Shown piece after piece: positions 1 to 12,058 of a DNA stretch of 64,000 nt; the stretch's first letter is position 1; the number at the start of each line of letters is the position of its first letter. A program made the position numbers and the translations under genes. Where the stretch lies: NCBI GenBank assembly GCA_036245525.1, contig BTPG01000003.1, positions 163,359,196-163,423,195 of the forward strand, given 5' to 3'. The notes below the pieces were generated by a model. The model saw only the letters and a program-made list of their open reading frames with translations. It had not been told where the DNA came from and did no database searches. This DNA is from Semisulcospira habei (Eukaryota > Mollusca > Gastropoda > Semisulcospiridae).

Positions 1-952
1 CAACAATACATACATAATAATTTATATTCTAATTAACATTCAGTCTAAACAAGGAGGATTGCAGAACTACAACTAAGGCATCAAACACTGGCAGTTATTC
101 AAAGTAAAGCTTGAAGAGGTGAGTATTCAACGACCTCTTGAAGTCAGAGACAGACTCGCTGTTTCTGACCTCAAGAGGAAGTGTATTCCATAAAACTGGG
201 GCTTGATAAACAAAAGTGCGCTGACCAAATGTTTTAGTTTGGACAGAAGGTACACACAACTTCCGTTTATCAGAAGAGGAGCGGAGCTCACGAGAGGGTG
301 TATACACATGCAGCAAAGAGGACAAGTATTCTGGGCTGGTGCCTGAAAGGCAGTTAAAACAGATTGACATAACTTTGTATTGACTACGTGAGTACACAGG
401 TAGCCAGTGAAGGGACTTCAAGATGGGTGTGAGATGCTCAGTCTTACGGACTCTCACAACAAGCCGGGCTGCATTGTTCTGAATTTTTTGGAGGCGATCA
501 ATGAGATACTGAGGGCAGCCACAAAGCAAAGAGTTACAATAATCTAGCTTGGACAGCACAAATACACAAACTAGTGTTTTAGTGGCTTCCACGGTCAGCA
601 GGTGACGAACTGAACTAATACGACGAAGTTCCAGATAAGCTGATCTACACACTGCACTGACATGCTGTGACATAGATAACTCACTGTCAAGTGTAACACC
701 CAGGTTTCTCACACTCGCAGAGAAGCCAATGAGTGTTCCATCCACAGACAATGATGCCGGTAAAGGCAGGGACGAAGATAGTCTTGGATTAGCTACCAAC
801 ATCGGCTTCAGTTTTGCCATCATTTAACATCAGTTTGTTTTTGGTCATCTATGATTTGACATGGTCAATGCACTGGCTTATACTTTGGACGGCATTCACA
901 GCTCGCTCGACAGTATCACTTTTGTACATCTAGTGGCAGAATATTATAATTT
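1..952 (-). mobile_element. Non-LTR retrotransposon 3' fragment (reverse transcriptase C-terminus), degenerate
   Basis: A minus-strand reading frame of 242 residues (823 to 95) matches the region after the RT palm in Jockey/CR1-like LINEs: LGVTLDSELSMSQHV, LDYCNSLL, LQKIQNNAARLV and a C-terminal APVLWNTLPLEVR block. The copy is dead. Upstream the frame continues (SQCIDHVKS then a stop where MTKNKL follows, at about 850-860), where this family usually has a Trp, and one extra G near 805 shifts the frame. The catalytic FADD motif is absent, so it is 5'-truncated at about 952. The first 94 bases are AT-rich 3' UTR that runs off the window. The closest relative in the window is the fragment at 2668-3315. 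Confidence 0.85.
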
Positions 953-1002
953 TGCGCCTAGAGATCAAACCTTTGGTTGTCGAGACACGATGTCTGCCAT
1001 AC

Positions 1003-1062
1003 TAAGAGGCACAGATCCTCATGGCCCCAAAGGGAGCGGCTAGTGAGGATCAGTGACCCTTG
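1003..1062. repeat. HP-1 palindrome, decayed copy
   Basis: The left arm AAGAGGCACAGATCCTCATG is followed by a degraded right arm (GTGAGGATCAGTGACCCTTG). No TTAA ends remain. It lies just 5' of the truncated LINE. Confidence 0.55.
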
Positions 1063-1193
1063 CTGGCTCCATCAGTCCATCCAGCGTTCCCCACACAGCC
1101 AGGTCTAGAGTTTCATGTTTTTAATAGAAAGACAATTATAATTGCTCATTTCCATTGGCAATGAATGTGTCTGCTTCTTAATGCTAGTTGTGA

Positions 1194-1299
1194 TTTACTC
1201 ATTCAAGGCGCCCGAAGCAATAGCTGCGAAAGTGGCATATAGTGTTGCCGCTATACGACACTTCCGCAGCTTTTGATGCGGGTCACCTTGAATGAGTTA
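1194..1299. repeat. HP-8-related palindromic MITE (TTACTCATTCAAG type)
   Basis: The element runs from TTACTCATTCAAGGCGCC to CCTTGAATGAGTTAA. Internal arms around CAATAGCTGCG and CGCAGCTTTTGATG pair imperfectly. The same element lies at 16848-16945, next to the SLC6 TM8 exon. Confidence 0.6.
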
Positions 1300-1378
1300 A
1301 ACTCTTTCGAGACGAGCTGCATCCGGATACGCGGCATAAAGCCGCCTACCCGAATGCAACATGCCTGGAATGAGTTAA
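1296..1378. repeat. HP-8 palindromic MITE
   Basis: A TTAA-ended hairpin whose stem contains GCATCCGGATACGCGGC. The right arm has drifted (CCGCCTACCCGAATGC). It shares its left TTAA with the preceding element, so the two abut. Cleaner copies are at 26897, 53812 and 60264. Confidence 0.65.
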
Positions 1379-1490
1379 TATTGGTCATAGCACCAGATCG
1401 AGTGGGAAAGGATATCATATTCATATACCACATTGTATGCATGGTGTTGTGAAGCGAGCTCACCCATTGTGCAAGAGCAAGGGATTTAGT

Positions 1491-1706
1491 TTAACACATT
1501 CTGCTCCAGGACCGAAATCCGCAAATTTTGAAGTTGCCCCCTGAAGACTGTATTACACTTCTGGAAACAGATCGAGCGTGATAGTTCAAGGGTTGTGCCA
1601 GAATAGCTTGGCGCCTATGGGCGCCAAGCTATTCTGGCACAACCCTTGAACTATCACCCTCGATGATCCATGTCTTGTCGTGGCGTGTCGGAGTAGAATG
1701 AGTTAA
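1491..1706. repeat. HP-3 palindromic MITE, full length, TTAA-bounded
   Basis: The 216-bp element begins TTAACACATTCTGCTCC and ends GGAGTAGAATGAGTTAA. Its centre is a long palindrome (TCAAGGGTTGTGCCAGAATAG .. CTATTCTGGCACAACCCTTGA). Both arms read GGTTGTGCC/GGCACAACC where other copies read GGTGATGCC/GGCATCACC, so the change is matched on both sides. Confidence 0.85.
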
Positions 1707-1738
1707 TCGATACCATAATGGGACTCCCAACAGCGGTG

Positions 1739-1985
1739 TGTAGTATACTGTCAAGGAAAAGAAAAATGCAGCAGCATCGGAACCATAGATAATACTGAAA
1801 GTGTTTCCGATGATTCAGTGCAGCATTTCATTTGGTCGTCTGTTTATATACGATGAGACAACTTTAAAAAGAAATCCAGCATCATCGAAAACACTGACGT
1901 CATAATTATATACAGAGGATCAAAAGAAATACAGCATCATCGGATTCCAATGTGCCGCATCTCTTTTGATCCTCTGTATAAAATG
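1739..1985. repeat. HP-7 palindromes, two overlapping or nested copies
   Basis: The first copy has GCATCGGAACC..GTTTCCGATGATTC. The second has CATCATCGAAAACACTG followed by another ATCATCGGATTCC, bounded by TATACAGAGGATCAAAAG and CTTTTGATCCTCTGTATA. This suggests one HP-7 inserted in, or duplicated from, another. Intact relatives are at 28241 and 55337. Confidence 0.6.
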
Positions 1986-2016
1986 AGAAAACGGCATAGG
2001 GCGTACAGAATGACAG

Positions 2017-2217
2017 TTAACCCATTCAGCCCTGACGCCCTACAGCAGGAGATGGGTCGACCATGATAAATCAAGGGTAGTGCCAGATTAGTTTGGCGCC
2101 TGTCGGCGCCAAGCTAATCTGGCACTGCCCTTGAATTATCATGGTCGATCCATCTCCTGCAACTGGTGCATGGTCATTACTACTGTGCGTACGCCTCCAA
2201 AATTAGGGAAATACGGC
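2017..2217. repeat. HP-2 palindromic MITE, left part (interrupted by a solo LTR)
   Basis: It starts TTAACCCATTCAGCCCTGACGC, contains the palindrome TAGTGCCAGATTAG .. CTAATCTGGCACTG, and runs to GGGAAATACGGC, where the LTR begins. The missing end is at 3893-3917. Together they make a normal HP-2 of about 220 bp. Confidence 0.85.
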
Positions 2218-3272
2218 TGTTACGTGTTGAGTCGTAGTCGTAGTATGATATCACACCAGACGCACGCACGTAAGGTTCTTTTAAAGAAACTTCACTCAGC
2301 TGCATACCGTCACACGTGGCTTAAGGATTTAGACTACACTGGAGTAACAGTTCCAGCAATATTTTATTTCAGCGATGCGATCTCCACACAATGCATTCCA
2401 AAATGCACCAACACTGATAAAATGTCTCCTCTGCAAAATGTCAACACTGGCGACACAATGCGTTTCTCATACAACGTACACCACCGTTACGCTGTGTCTC
2501 TCACAATGTACACCCTATACGGGCCACGTACCTACGATAAACTGTGTGTCCCTACAACTGACAATGTATGACAATGTAGCGACGTGCTTTCCAGCACAAT
2601 CTTTTATAGTATAAAAAGTTTCAAGAATAATCCAAGAAATTCATACAACGCAACCAATCAGCGGAACGGAACAGTCCTCAACAATGCTGCCAGACTTGCT
2701 TTTGGCAAATCTAAAATGGACCATGTAACCCCCCTACTTCAGGAATTGCACTGGCTACCCATTCAGTTTAGAGTCGAGTACAAGATTGCGGTCCTGGCTT
2801 TTCGCTGCTTTGATGGATCCCTACCGCCATACCTCTCATCCCTCCTCAACATCTATCAGCCCTCCCGTTCCCTTCGTTCCTGCTCTGAGAAGCGTTTCCG
2901 TGTCAGTCCCCAGCTTTTCCTCTAAGCGGTTTGGCTGCCGGACATTCCAGTATCAAGCCCCTGTTGTCTGGAACTCACTTCCCCTACACCTCCGGAATGC
3001 TGAAAACATTGACGTCTTTAAGACCCAACTTAAAACCTACTTCTTTCAGCTTGCGTAACATTAATCCACAGATTGTGTGTGCGTGTGTGTGATGTTGGTT
3101 TGGTCTGCATACATATGGTTTTGTTATGTGTGTTTTAGTTGTATGTGCGTGCGTAGATTAGAAGTGCATAGATTAGACTTTTTTAAAGGTAGTGAGATTC
3201 TCCATATATACATTTTTTTGTAACGCGCTTAGAGCCCACTGCTCCTGGGGATTCAGCGCGATATAAATGCTC

Positions 3273-3308
<36 letters not shown>

Positions 3309-3892
3309 ACGTAACCGGAACTCATAAATATTAAATAAAAAGAACTTTCTAGAATAAACTACAATAGTCTACAAAAATTCGACTGCTAATTTCAGCCTCT
3401 ATGTTGGGAAATCCCGGCGAGTTATGACATCTCACAAAAGTATGGTAGGCAGATCACGACCTAGCCGGAATTTTCCAGAAATTTCACGATCTTTCATCGT
3501 ACAAACTGAATGGCTGCTAACTTCACGCGAATAGAAAACAACTATGACCATGAATATTAGAGTGGCTTTACTACTGTGTTGCAAAATGTTGCCTACACTT
3601 TGACGTCACACATACGAGGTCACTAGACAGCGCGATTTTGCTCGAACGTTCTGGTTTATTCTCAGCGAATCACAAAAATCGACCGCTATTCTCCTTGCGA
3701 CTTTGCTAGAAACTTCCGGACTGATCTTAGCGTATCATAACAAAGCCAATTCCGCTCTACGCGCGAACGATATAGCATCTTACTTGAAAAGGTACGTGAT
3801 ACGTAACCATGATAGATCAAATAAATATCGGATCGTTTCCTACGATTAATACATGCATGCTCTTACAAAACAACACAACCACACTCGTAACA
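2218..3892. mobile_element. Solo LTR (copy A), interrupted by a LINE fragment
   Basis: The element starts TGTTACG and ends CGTAACA (TG..CA with a 7-bp inverted end) and is flanked by the 5-bp direct repeat ACGGC at 2213-2217 and 3893-3897. Removing the duplicated 5 bases restores the HP-2 MITE sequence exactly, so the insertion is certain. Without the nested LINE it is about 1.03 kb. A second copy in the opposite orientation lies at 17295-19146 with the same ends and its own ACGGA duplication. No internal gag-pol is present, so I read both as solo LTRs. A TIR transposon with 5-bp duplications is the alternative. Confidence 0.75.
2668..3315 (+). mobile_element. 5'-truncated, frameshifted LINE 3' end nested in solo LTR A
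   Basis: Two overlapping plus-strand frames give the RT C-terminus: LNNAARLAFGKSKMDHVTPL, LHWLPIQFRVEYK, then after a frameshift near 2910-2930 FQYQAPVVWNSLPLHLRNAE. The 3' UTR contains GCGCTTAGAGCCCACTG..ATATAAATG and ends in a (TTA)n tail at 3271-3306. The direct repeat CGGAAC flanks it (2662-2667 and 3316-3321). The same tail type is at 53525-53642 (plus) and 8886 and 52003 (minus). Confidence 0.85.
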
Positions 3893-3917
3893 ACGGCCGT
3901 CGGGCTGAATGAGTTAA
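3893..3917. repeat. HP-2 palindromic MITE, right end after solo LTR A
   Basis: ACGGCCGTCGGGCTGAATG followed by AGTTAA completes the HP-2 begun at 2017. The first five bases are the LTR target duplication. Confidence 0.8.
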
Positions 3918-4241
3918 TACAACCCATCTCGTCAAACCACTCTCCGCCTCGTGACCACTAATGGGATAAGCTGTGTGTGGGAGCTAGTGTACACGTGTGG
4001 GAATCAGTTTAGCGACGAAAACAAGATGACGCCACCGGCACTTAGTGAATAGTTTGTGGGAATAAATCAATGAATTTTTTTTTCAAGGGTAAAGGCATCA
4101 AATGACATAGTCACGACTGTATTTGCTGTGACAGTGCCATTTTTCACACGCGCCGTTGCTACATCCAGAAAACTTAGTACAAAAAATGAGGAGGAGTATG
4201 GGTATAAAAATATAAAATATATAGCACTTAGAATAGTGTAA

Positions 4242-4640
<399 letters not shown>

Positions 4641-4651
4641 AGATGTGAGCA

Positions 4652-4701
4652 GAGAGAGAGATGAAACTTTATTACATAACGGTAGAAGTTTTGACAGATA
4701 C

Positions 4702-4796
<95 letters not shown>

Positions 4797-4904
4797 AATG
4801 ACAATGATCCTTTATTTGACAACGGTAAAAGTTTTGGTAGTAACAACCATTTTTCGAACTTGCCGTTGCCAATCTACTGATTACAGAGTTACTATCGTAC
4901 TAAT
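4652..4904 (-). mobile_element. Two short retroelement tails separated by a (GA)n tract
   Basis: GAGAGAGATGAAACTTTATTAC is followed by AACGGTAGAAGTTTTGACAG, then (GA)n at 4708-4790, then AATGACAATGACAATGATCC and TTTATTTGACAACGGTAAAAG. Both are minus-strand tails of the type AATAAAGTTTCAT(CAT)n(CT)n, and they match 42318-42400. Confidence 0.65.
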
Positions 4905-5145
4905 TGTTTTCTACTACTAAGAAGGAAAAAAAAATTACATGACACAGCACAAGCCAAGAATGAAAAAAAAAAATTTTAAAAAATAATGTTGGGGGAAGTG
5001 ACATAGGAATTACCAACTTTACTGGTCGGGCATAATGACATGTTGTGAGGTTTAATTAAAATAATATAATAAGAATACACACAACCTAATACGCATACAT
5101 AACGCATGCACATTTGAGCACGCCACTCTATCTCTAATATACACG

Positions 5146-5794
<649 letters not shown>

Positions 5795-6003
5795 TTAACT
5801 CATTCTACCCCAAGACCGAAATCCGCAAATTTTGAAGTCGTCCTCTGAAGACTGCGTTGCAGGACACAGATCGACCATGATAGTTCAAGGGTGATGCCAG
5901 AATAGTTTGGCGCCCATAGGCGCCAAGCTATTCTGGCATCACCCTTGAACTAGCATGGTCGATCTTTATTTTACTGTGGTGTGTCTGGGGTAGAATGAGT
6001 TAA
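5795..6003. repeat. HP-3 palindromic MITE, full length
   Basis: The 209-bp element begins TTAACTCATTCTACCCC and ends GGGGTAGAATGAGTTAA. The central stem is TTCAAGGGTGATGCCAGAAT/ATTCTGGCATCACCCTTGAA. It is a good reference copy for the family. Confidence 0.9.
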
Positions 6004-6222
6004 AAGACTGTAAATGTTGCTTTCCCTTTATCTATCTGGATGAGGCCCGCGAGCATCTGTACCTGTTGCAGACGGCCTGAGCCCCTGTGTTTCTTGTATC
6101 TGTCCGACTGCCTTATCATCACGCCGCTCCTCTTACCTCTCCAGGCTTTGTTCTAACGGGGCCTCGCAGTCTGGACGTAACGCCAGAACTCCACGTCAGA
6201 CTGGTGAATGTGATATAGGACT

Positions 6223-6470
6223 TTAACCCTTTTAGCACCAACACCCTACAGCAGGAGATTGAATGACCATGATAATTCAAGGGTAGTGCCACATTAGCAT
6301 GGCACCTGAATAGTTACAAAAGGAGGAAGACCGACGATGATGAAGAAAGTCTGTTCTGGCATCACCTTTCAACTATCATAGTTGATGCGTTTCTTGCACT
6401 CTCATCATCAGTGTCAACTTCAAAGGACAACTCCCAAACTTGTGACATCGACTCTAGGGCTAAAGGTGAC
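6223..6470. repeat. Chimeric HP-2/HP-3 element
   Basis: The left half is HP-2-like (TTAACCCTTTTAGC.. GGTAGTGCCACATTAGC). The right half is HP-3-like (CTGTTCTGGCATCACC .. CTATCATAGTTGATGC .. CTCTAGGGCTAAAGG). Forty bases of unrelated sequence (GAGGAAGACCGACGATGATG..) replace the apex. Confidence 0.55.
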
Positions 6471-6760
6471 AAGGTGCCTCTGTGAGGTTCGTCATGAAAT
6501 GAAAGACATTTTTGCTCTTCTTCTCCTTTATCAGTAGGAAAGTTCCACCGACTCTCATCGTGTGCAGTAGAAAACCCCTGTTACGTGTTCCTATTCACGT
6601 GGATTGAAAAAGGAAGGGTAGGACTGCGTCTTAGTATGCTGAGACATGCCAACATTGAGAACTCGGACAGGAATTTTTTGTTTGGTGCAATCGAAGCCCG
6701 CAACACTGCCGACCAATCAACTACTGAGACAAAAAACCAAAAAACAAACAAACAAACAAA

Positions 6761-6785
6761 ACAACAACAACAACAACAACAACAA
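6761..6785. repeat. (CAA)n microsatellite
   Basis: Eight CAA units follow a short AAAC-rich run. Confidence 0.85.
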
Positions 6786-7012
6786 AACAAAGCCACAAAA
6801 AAGTTGCGTTCGCCCCAGACTTTTCCAGATGGGTACACGCGTCAGTGAAACGGGACCTGAGCTGGCACGCGCCTCTACTTTGTGTTTATTTACTTTTTAT
6901 GGCGCAGTCGCGTGCCTTTGAGGGTAGGGGAGGGAGAGGTGTGGGGGGCGGGACAAATTGTCCCGTCGAGAAGTAGAAATGTGTGCTGGTCTGTAATTTG
7001 GGATCTTGTCCT

Positions 7013-7985
<973 letters not shown>

Positions 7986-8209
7986 AAAATAAAACGTGAG
8001 TCAGACACGCGATAGGATAGCATACACGTATGCAGCGCGATATGAGCCCAGTTCTAACAGGCCGAGCAGACAAGTGCAACCAAATTTTCAATTTATCACT
8101 TCATAATCGGTATATTTAGTACTTTTTCAGTTTTCACAACTTTACATTTCATGGAATGAAATAGAGGCCTATCATGCATCTCGTTTGTACATACGCACCA
8201 ACATGTGTT

Positions 8210-8425
8210 TTAACCCGTTCAGTGCGGAGAGGATCTGAACACCAGCCAACTCGAAGAGGTATAGATCCTCATGAGCCCCCGCAGTTGCGGGGGCTCATGA
8301 CGATCTATATGCCTCTTGCTGACACCACTTTAAATGATGTTCCTGGGACAGCTAGAGTTTTCTGGTATTGAAAGAACGAATATTGCAGAAACACAGTCTG
8401 TGTCAGCTGGCGCTGAACGGGTTAA
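8210..8425. repeat. HP-1 palindromic MITE, full length reference copy
   Basis: The 216-bp element runs from TTAACCCGTTCAGTGC to GCGCTGAACGGGTTAA. Its inner stem is GAGGTATAGATCCTCATGAG, followed by CCCCCGCAGTTGCGGGGG at the apex, then the complement and CCTCTTGC. The terminal repeat and the inner palindrome are separated by about 35 unpaired bases on the left and 100 on the right. Confidence 0.9.
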
Positions 8426-8579
8426 CAAATATTAAATAAATTAATTTTTTTTAAAAATCCGCACTCATCCACCCACCCACACAGACACAGTTCAAATCGC
8501 TAAAGCGGCAGATGTTACTGCAACCACCACTGTTATGTAAATTTTTCCGGTGAGGAATGGCGTGCAACGTGTGAACATG

Positions 8580-8721
8580 TTAACCCATTCAGCCATGATG
8601 CACTACAGCAGGAGACGGGTCGACCATGATAATTCAAGGGTAGTGCCAGATTAGCTTGGCGCCTGTCGTTAGATGACGCCTCCAAATTTGGAAAATACGG
8701 CCGTCGTGCTGAATGAGTTAA
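8580..8721. repeat. HP-2 MITE with deleted right arm
   Basis: TTAACCCATTCAGCCATGATGC runs through GATTAGCTTGGCGCCTGTCG, then jumps to TTAGATGACGCCTCC and ends GCTGAATGAGTTAA. The deletion starts right at the hairpin apex and removes the second arm. Confidence 0.8.
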
Positions 8722-8885
8722 CCCCATTGTGCATCCTGAACCACCGGTACTGTAAACGGTATGACCTACCGGTGGCTACATGAACAAGGGGGTTAAGTCA
8801 ACGCAAGCATACCTGATACATTCTAACAAGGAGTGGTAGACTTCGTTATTGTCCAGGCAAAACGACGGGCTTGTTCAGATAGCAT

Positions 8886-8975
8886 GTAATAATAATAATA
8901 ATAATAATAATAATGGGTATTTATATAGAGCCTAACCTCCTGACGGAGCTCTTGGCGCTTTACAATGTTTGTTTG
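8886..8975 (-). mobile_element. LINE/SINE 3' tail with (AAT)n
   Basis: (AAT)n is followed by TATTTATATAGAGCC..GAGCTCTTGGCGCTTTAC. This is the reverse of the GCGCTTAGAGC..ATATAAA..(TTA)n tail seen at 3215-3306. Confidence 0.7.
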
Positions 8976-9093
8976 TTGTTGTTGTTTTTTTGAAAACCAT
9001 AATGCAAACATAAATATACAAATAAATTAAATATTAACAAAATAAAAGGACAAAACCAAACAGCCACAGAAACACTAACACTGGTGTGTATGT

Positions 9094-9147
<54 letters not shown>

Positions 9148-9155
9148 ACACCGCA

Positions 9156-9189
<34 letters not shown>
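9094..9189. repeat. (CA)n microsatellite
   Basis: Two CA runs are split by TTACACCGCACCA. Confidence 0.95.
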
Positions 9190-9191
<2 letters not shown>

Positions 9192-9319
9192 ACAAGTCAT
9201 CAGTAGGCAGACATAAAAAGATATGTTTTGAGTGAGCTTTTAAACGAATGATCGCTCTGTGCGTAGGGTATTTCTTGTGGGAGGCTGTATCATAGCAGAG
9301 GACTCTGGTACGAAAAACA

Positions 9320-9486
9320 GCGCTAAAAGCTCTGGTAAATCAAAGTGGCACAGCTGCAGTGCGACCGAATCGATCAGTGTTCAGGGCGTACTCCATAGGC
9401 AATAGCTGTCCCTGTCCCCCCCACCCCCACCCCCCTCCCCGTCCATTATCACTCCAGTGCTGTGGACATTCAACCCCGAACTAACC
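9320..9486 (+). mobile_element. SINE body, diverged copy
   Basis: It shares CTGGTAAATCAAAGTGGCAC, GATCAGTGTTCAGG, CGTACTCCATAGGCAATAG and GTGCTGTGGACATT..AACCCCGAACTAACCAAC with 22430-22622 and 51486-51708. The tRNA-like head is missing and a C-rich run has expanded inside. Confidence 0.75.
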
Positions 9487-9494
9487 AACTTCGC

Positions 9495-9655
9495 TACCTG
9501 GCGTTCGACGGCGACTGGTGTCAGATTGACAGCTCGACAATGGCAATGACAGTTCAAGGGTGGTGCCACGATAGCTCTCTGTCGCCTACACAGAGACCCC
9601 TGAATTGTCATGGTTGATCCACATCTTGCTGTGGTATATGTCAGGGTTGAATACA
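9495..9655. repeat. Diverged HP-3-like hairpin
   Basis: CAATGACAGTTCAAGGGTGG and CCCCTGAATTGTCATGG flank a short apex. The remainder resembles the outer part of HP-3 (CATCTTGCTGTGG). Confidence 0.5.
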
Positions 9656-9656
9656 C

Positions 9657-9716
9657 ACTGGTTGTCGCCCTCAGCTGATCAGCGGTAGCGAATTGAGGGA
9701 CACAACCAGGGTGGGC
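9657..9716. repeat. HP-11 hairpin
   Basis: CTGGTTGTCGCCCTCAGCTG and TAGCGAATTGAGGGACACAACCAG form an imperfect inverted repeat. The same family is at 12059 and 13944. Confidence 0.55.
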
Positions 9717-9782
9717 TGCAAGAGGTAAAGATGTAAGGTCAAAACTCACAGACCAGCACGCTGATATCCCGTGCGGTAATAA

Positions 9783-9987
9783 TTAACCCTTTTCCTCCTG
9801 ATACACTATTGCTTGCACTTAATTTGACTATGATAATTCAAGGGTGGTGCCAGAATAGCTTGGCGCCTGAGGCGCCAAACTATTCTGGCACCACCCTTGA
9901 ACTAAAATGGTTGATCTATCTTGGGGAGTAATCTTCAGAGGACAATAAGCATTAACACAAAATCAGCCTCAGAATGTAATGGGTCAA
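9783..9987. repeat. HP-9 palindromic MITE (HP-3-like stem, CCTGAGGC-type arms)
   Basis: It begins TTAACCCTTTTCCTCCTGATAC and ends near CCTCAGAATGTAATGGGTCAA. The core is GTGGTGCCAGAATAGCTTGG then CGCCTGAGGCGCC and the complement. Confidence 0.75.
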
Positions 9988-10271
9988 TAGCACAACCGAC
10001 TAGTTGGAGTTGAAGACATCAATGCTTCTACGACGGTTCTAGTGGATTTCGGCCAGTCGGTTTTGGATTCTGGTGGATCTGCCTGATAGTGGAATTTGGA
10101 ATCTGGTCATGAGAATGCACACTTATACACCCAAAACATGACGACATTTACCTGACGTGCTTATAAACATGCAAATCTGAAGAAGAAGAAAAAAAATGCA
10201 CGCACACCTTCATACACGTGCAGAGGATTTGCCAGCAACACACATTCCATCGCTATTAGCTTGATGCTACG

Positions 10272-10377
10272 CAGTGAGCTAAAGGTTTTCGGGCCGATGT
10301 CGGCCGTCGCTGGCCCGCGCACAGTCATGCGCCGGCCAGCGACGGCCGACGTCGGCCTGAAAACCTTCAGCTCACTG
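10272..10377. repeat. HP-5 palindrome, 106 bp
   Basis: CAGTGAGCTAAAGGTTTTCG .. CGAAAACC..AGCTCACTG surround GC-rich arms (CGATGTCGGCCGTCGCTGGC .. GCCAGCGACGGCCGACGTCG). Other copies have GCGCAAAAGGCC in place of GAGCTAAAGGTT. Both arms carry the difference. Confidence 0.85.
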
Positions 10378-11270
10378 GGTATTTGGGGAACTTATGCTGA
10401 CACACACGAACTTTGATACCGTCCCCCGTATCAAACGTAGGCCCGAAGATCTTTTGCTTGTCGGGCATAGCGGGAACATGCTGACACGCACTAACTCACG
10501 CCCACGTATGAACACAGAATTATTTACACAAGGGTCTACATTATCTTTTCAGTGTATGCAGCACTGAATCAACTTTTCAGCGTCAAAATGCTACAGGTGG
10601 ATTGGCCGTCATAGCTCACGGGCAGTGCTTGATTAACAGGCCGCCTGGTAGTAAAACTATTTAGTAGGTGATAGTACTTTACATGACTTTCAGATAAGAT
10701 AAATCACAGGCACGGGATGGTTTTTGCGTAAGCGGTCACCTTTATAACATAATACGCTATTTCCTACTACTCGCGTTGTATAGATCGATTACACAACGAG
10801 CATCCCACGCCTGTGAGACAGGTTGGATTTTTTTTTCTGATTTGAATTGTCACATTTTCAAAAAAGGGTTTCGACTCGAAAAAAGTAAATACAACACAAG
10901 TCTGTCAAGTCTGACATAAGGTTGTTCAACGCTTGCTTACGGTCCCCAACACACTGTTTCTATGAACATTTCTTCATTTTTCTCTCTCTCGGGTTTCGTT
11001 TTTGTTGGATTTTCTTCTCCTTCGAAACAGCGTGCATGGCGGTCCATCGAGCCTCTTTTCTCTGCTGGAAGAGTATGGCATCGCTGGGTGCACATGGGGT
11101 GTCAGGGCTCTCGTCGCCGGATGAAGGGCCCTGTTTCTGGTAATTCTAGAACTGAATCAACGTCGTCGATCGAGTCCCGTAAAATAGGGCCGAGGCTCTG
11201 CAGGCTGCTGTGTTCCGTTGACTGAGAGGTGTCAACAAAAGGAAGAGTTCAATCAGTTATGTCGAAAGCC
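10378..11270. other. Non-coding stretch, no gene recognised
   Basis: I see only a weak inverted pair, CACAGGCACGGGATG (about 10705-10720) and CATCCCACGCCTGTG (about 10801-10815), with a 75-bp loop. It may be a decayed palindromic element. Short reading frames at 10922-11225 match no family I know. Confidence 0.5.
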
Positions 11271-11520
11271 TTAACCCTGGCAGAATCCATTATTCTGAGA
11301 ATGTAATTAGAGGTCAGTCTGTGCCAGCACAGGTATAGATTCTCATGAACCCCTGCAGCTGCAGAGGCTCGTGAAAATCTATGCCTCTTGTGGATGGTAG
11401 CGGGCAGGAGAGACTGAGTACAGACTCATTAACTGCCAGTGGACGCAGACTGTTTTGCAAATCGCTGTCAACGTCAAAGATCCCCAGCCGTCTAAAGGAA
11501 CATGGATACACAGTGTTGTA
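11271..11520. repeat. HP-1 MITE followed by a second partial HP-1
   Basis: The core CAGGTATAGATTCTCATGAA..ATCTATGCCTCTTG lies inside TTAACCCTGGCAG... . It is followed from about 11428 by a second outer arm (ACTGCCAGTGGACGCAGACT .. AAAGATCCCCAGCCGTC). That arm belongs to a full HP-1 whose hairpin has been lost. Confidence 0.7.
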
Positions 11521-11745
11521 ACCCTTTTAGCCCCAAGGTCCCATTTCTCAAATTTGGAGGTGTTGCCTAACGACTATGTGCCAGTTGCAGGAGATGGATT
11601 GACCATGATAATACAAGGGTAGTGCCAGATTAGCTTGGCGCCTTTGCAGGTAAGCAAGAGACAGATCCTCATGAGCCTCCGCAGCTCTGGCTGAGACCAC
11701 TTTCAACTCAAGTTCCTTTGACGGCTGGAGCTCCCTGGATTTGAA
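11518..11745. repeat. HP-2/HP-1 chimera
   Basis: The left half is HP-2 up to its apex (GTAGTGCCAGATTAGCTTGG). At about 11643 it switches to HP-1 (AAGCAAGAGACAGATCCTC .. CCGCAGCTCTGGCTGAGACC) and continues with an HP-1 right flank. The switch is at the hairpin apex, as in other chimeras in this window. Confidence 0.65.
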
Positions 11746-11933
11746 TTGACGAAGATTTCAGGAACGTCACATGCGTCTTCTGACAGCGAAGGGTTTAGAG
11801 AGGTCTTCAGAAGGAACAGTCGATCCACCTGCCGGGACTTGAAAGAAACTCTCAATCAGCAGGAGGGGCGACAGACAAACAAATCAGACACTACCACTGG
11901 GCCAGCATGGTCAACGATCTCCGGTGACTGCAA

Positions 11934-11990
11934 CTTTTTTTTTTTTTTTTTTGGGGGGGGGGGGGGGAGGTGGGGGGGGGGGGGAGTTAC
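11934..11990. repeat. Poly-T/poly-G run
   Basis: About 18 T are followed by G-rich sequence. It is low complexity. Confidence 0.9.
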
Positions 11991-12058
11991 CAAGCGCTAA
12001 AGTCGCCCGTAATACATTACTTACAGTTTCTTCCAGTGAACTCGCACGCGTCATTGCT

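Noticed and set aside
2218..3892. A TIR transposon with TGTTACG ends and 5-bp duplications.
   Set aside because: TG..CA ends, about 1 kb length, no transposase and 5-bp duplication fit a solo LTR better.
10922..11225. Two overlapping open frames of 73 and 87 residues that might be an exon.
   Set aside because: No family match, no clear splice signals, and not in the SLC6 frame.
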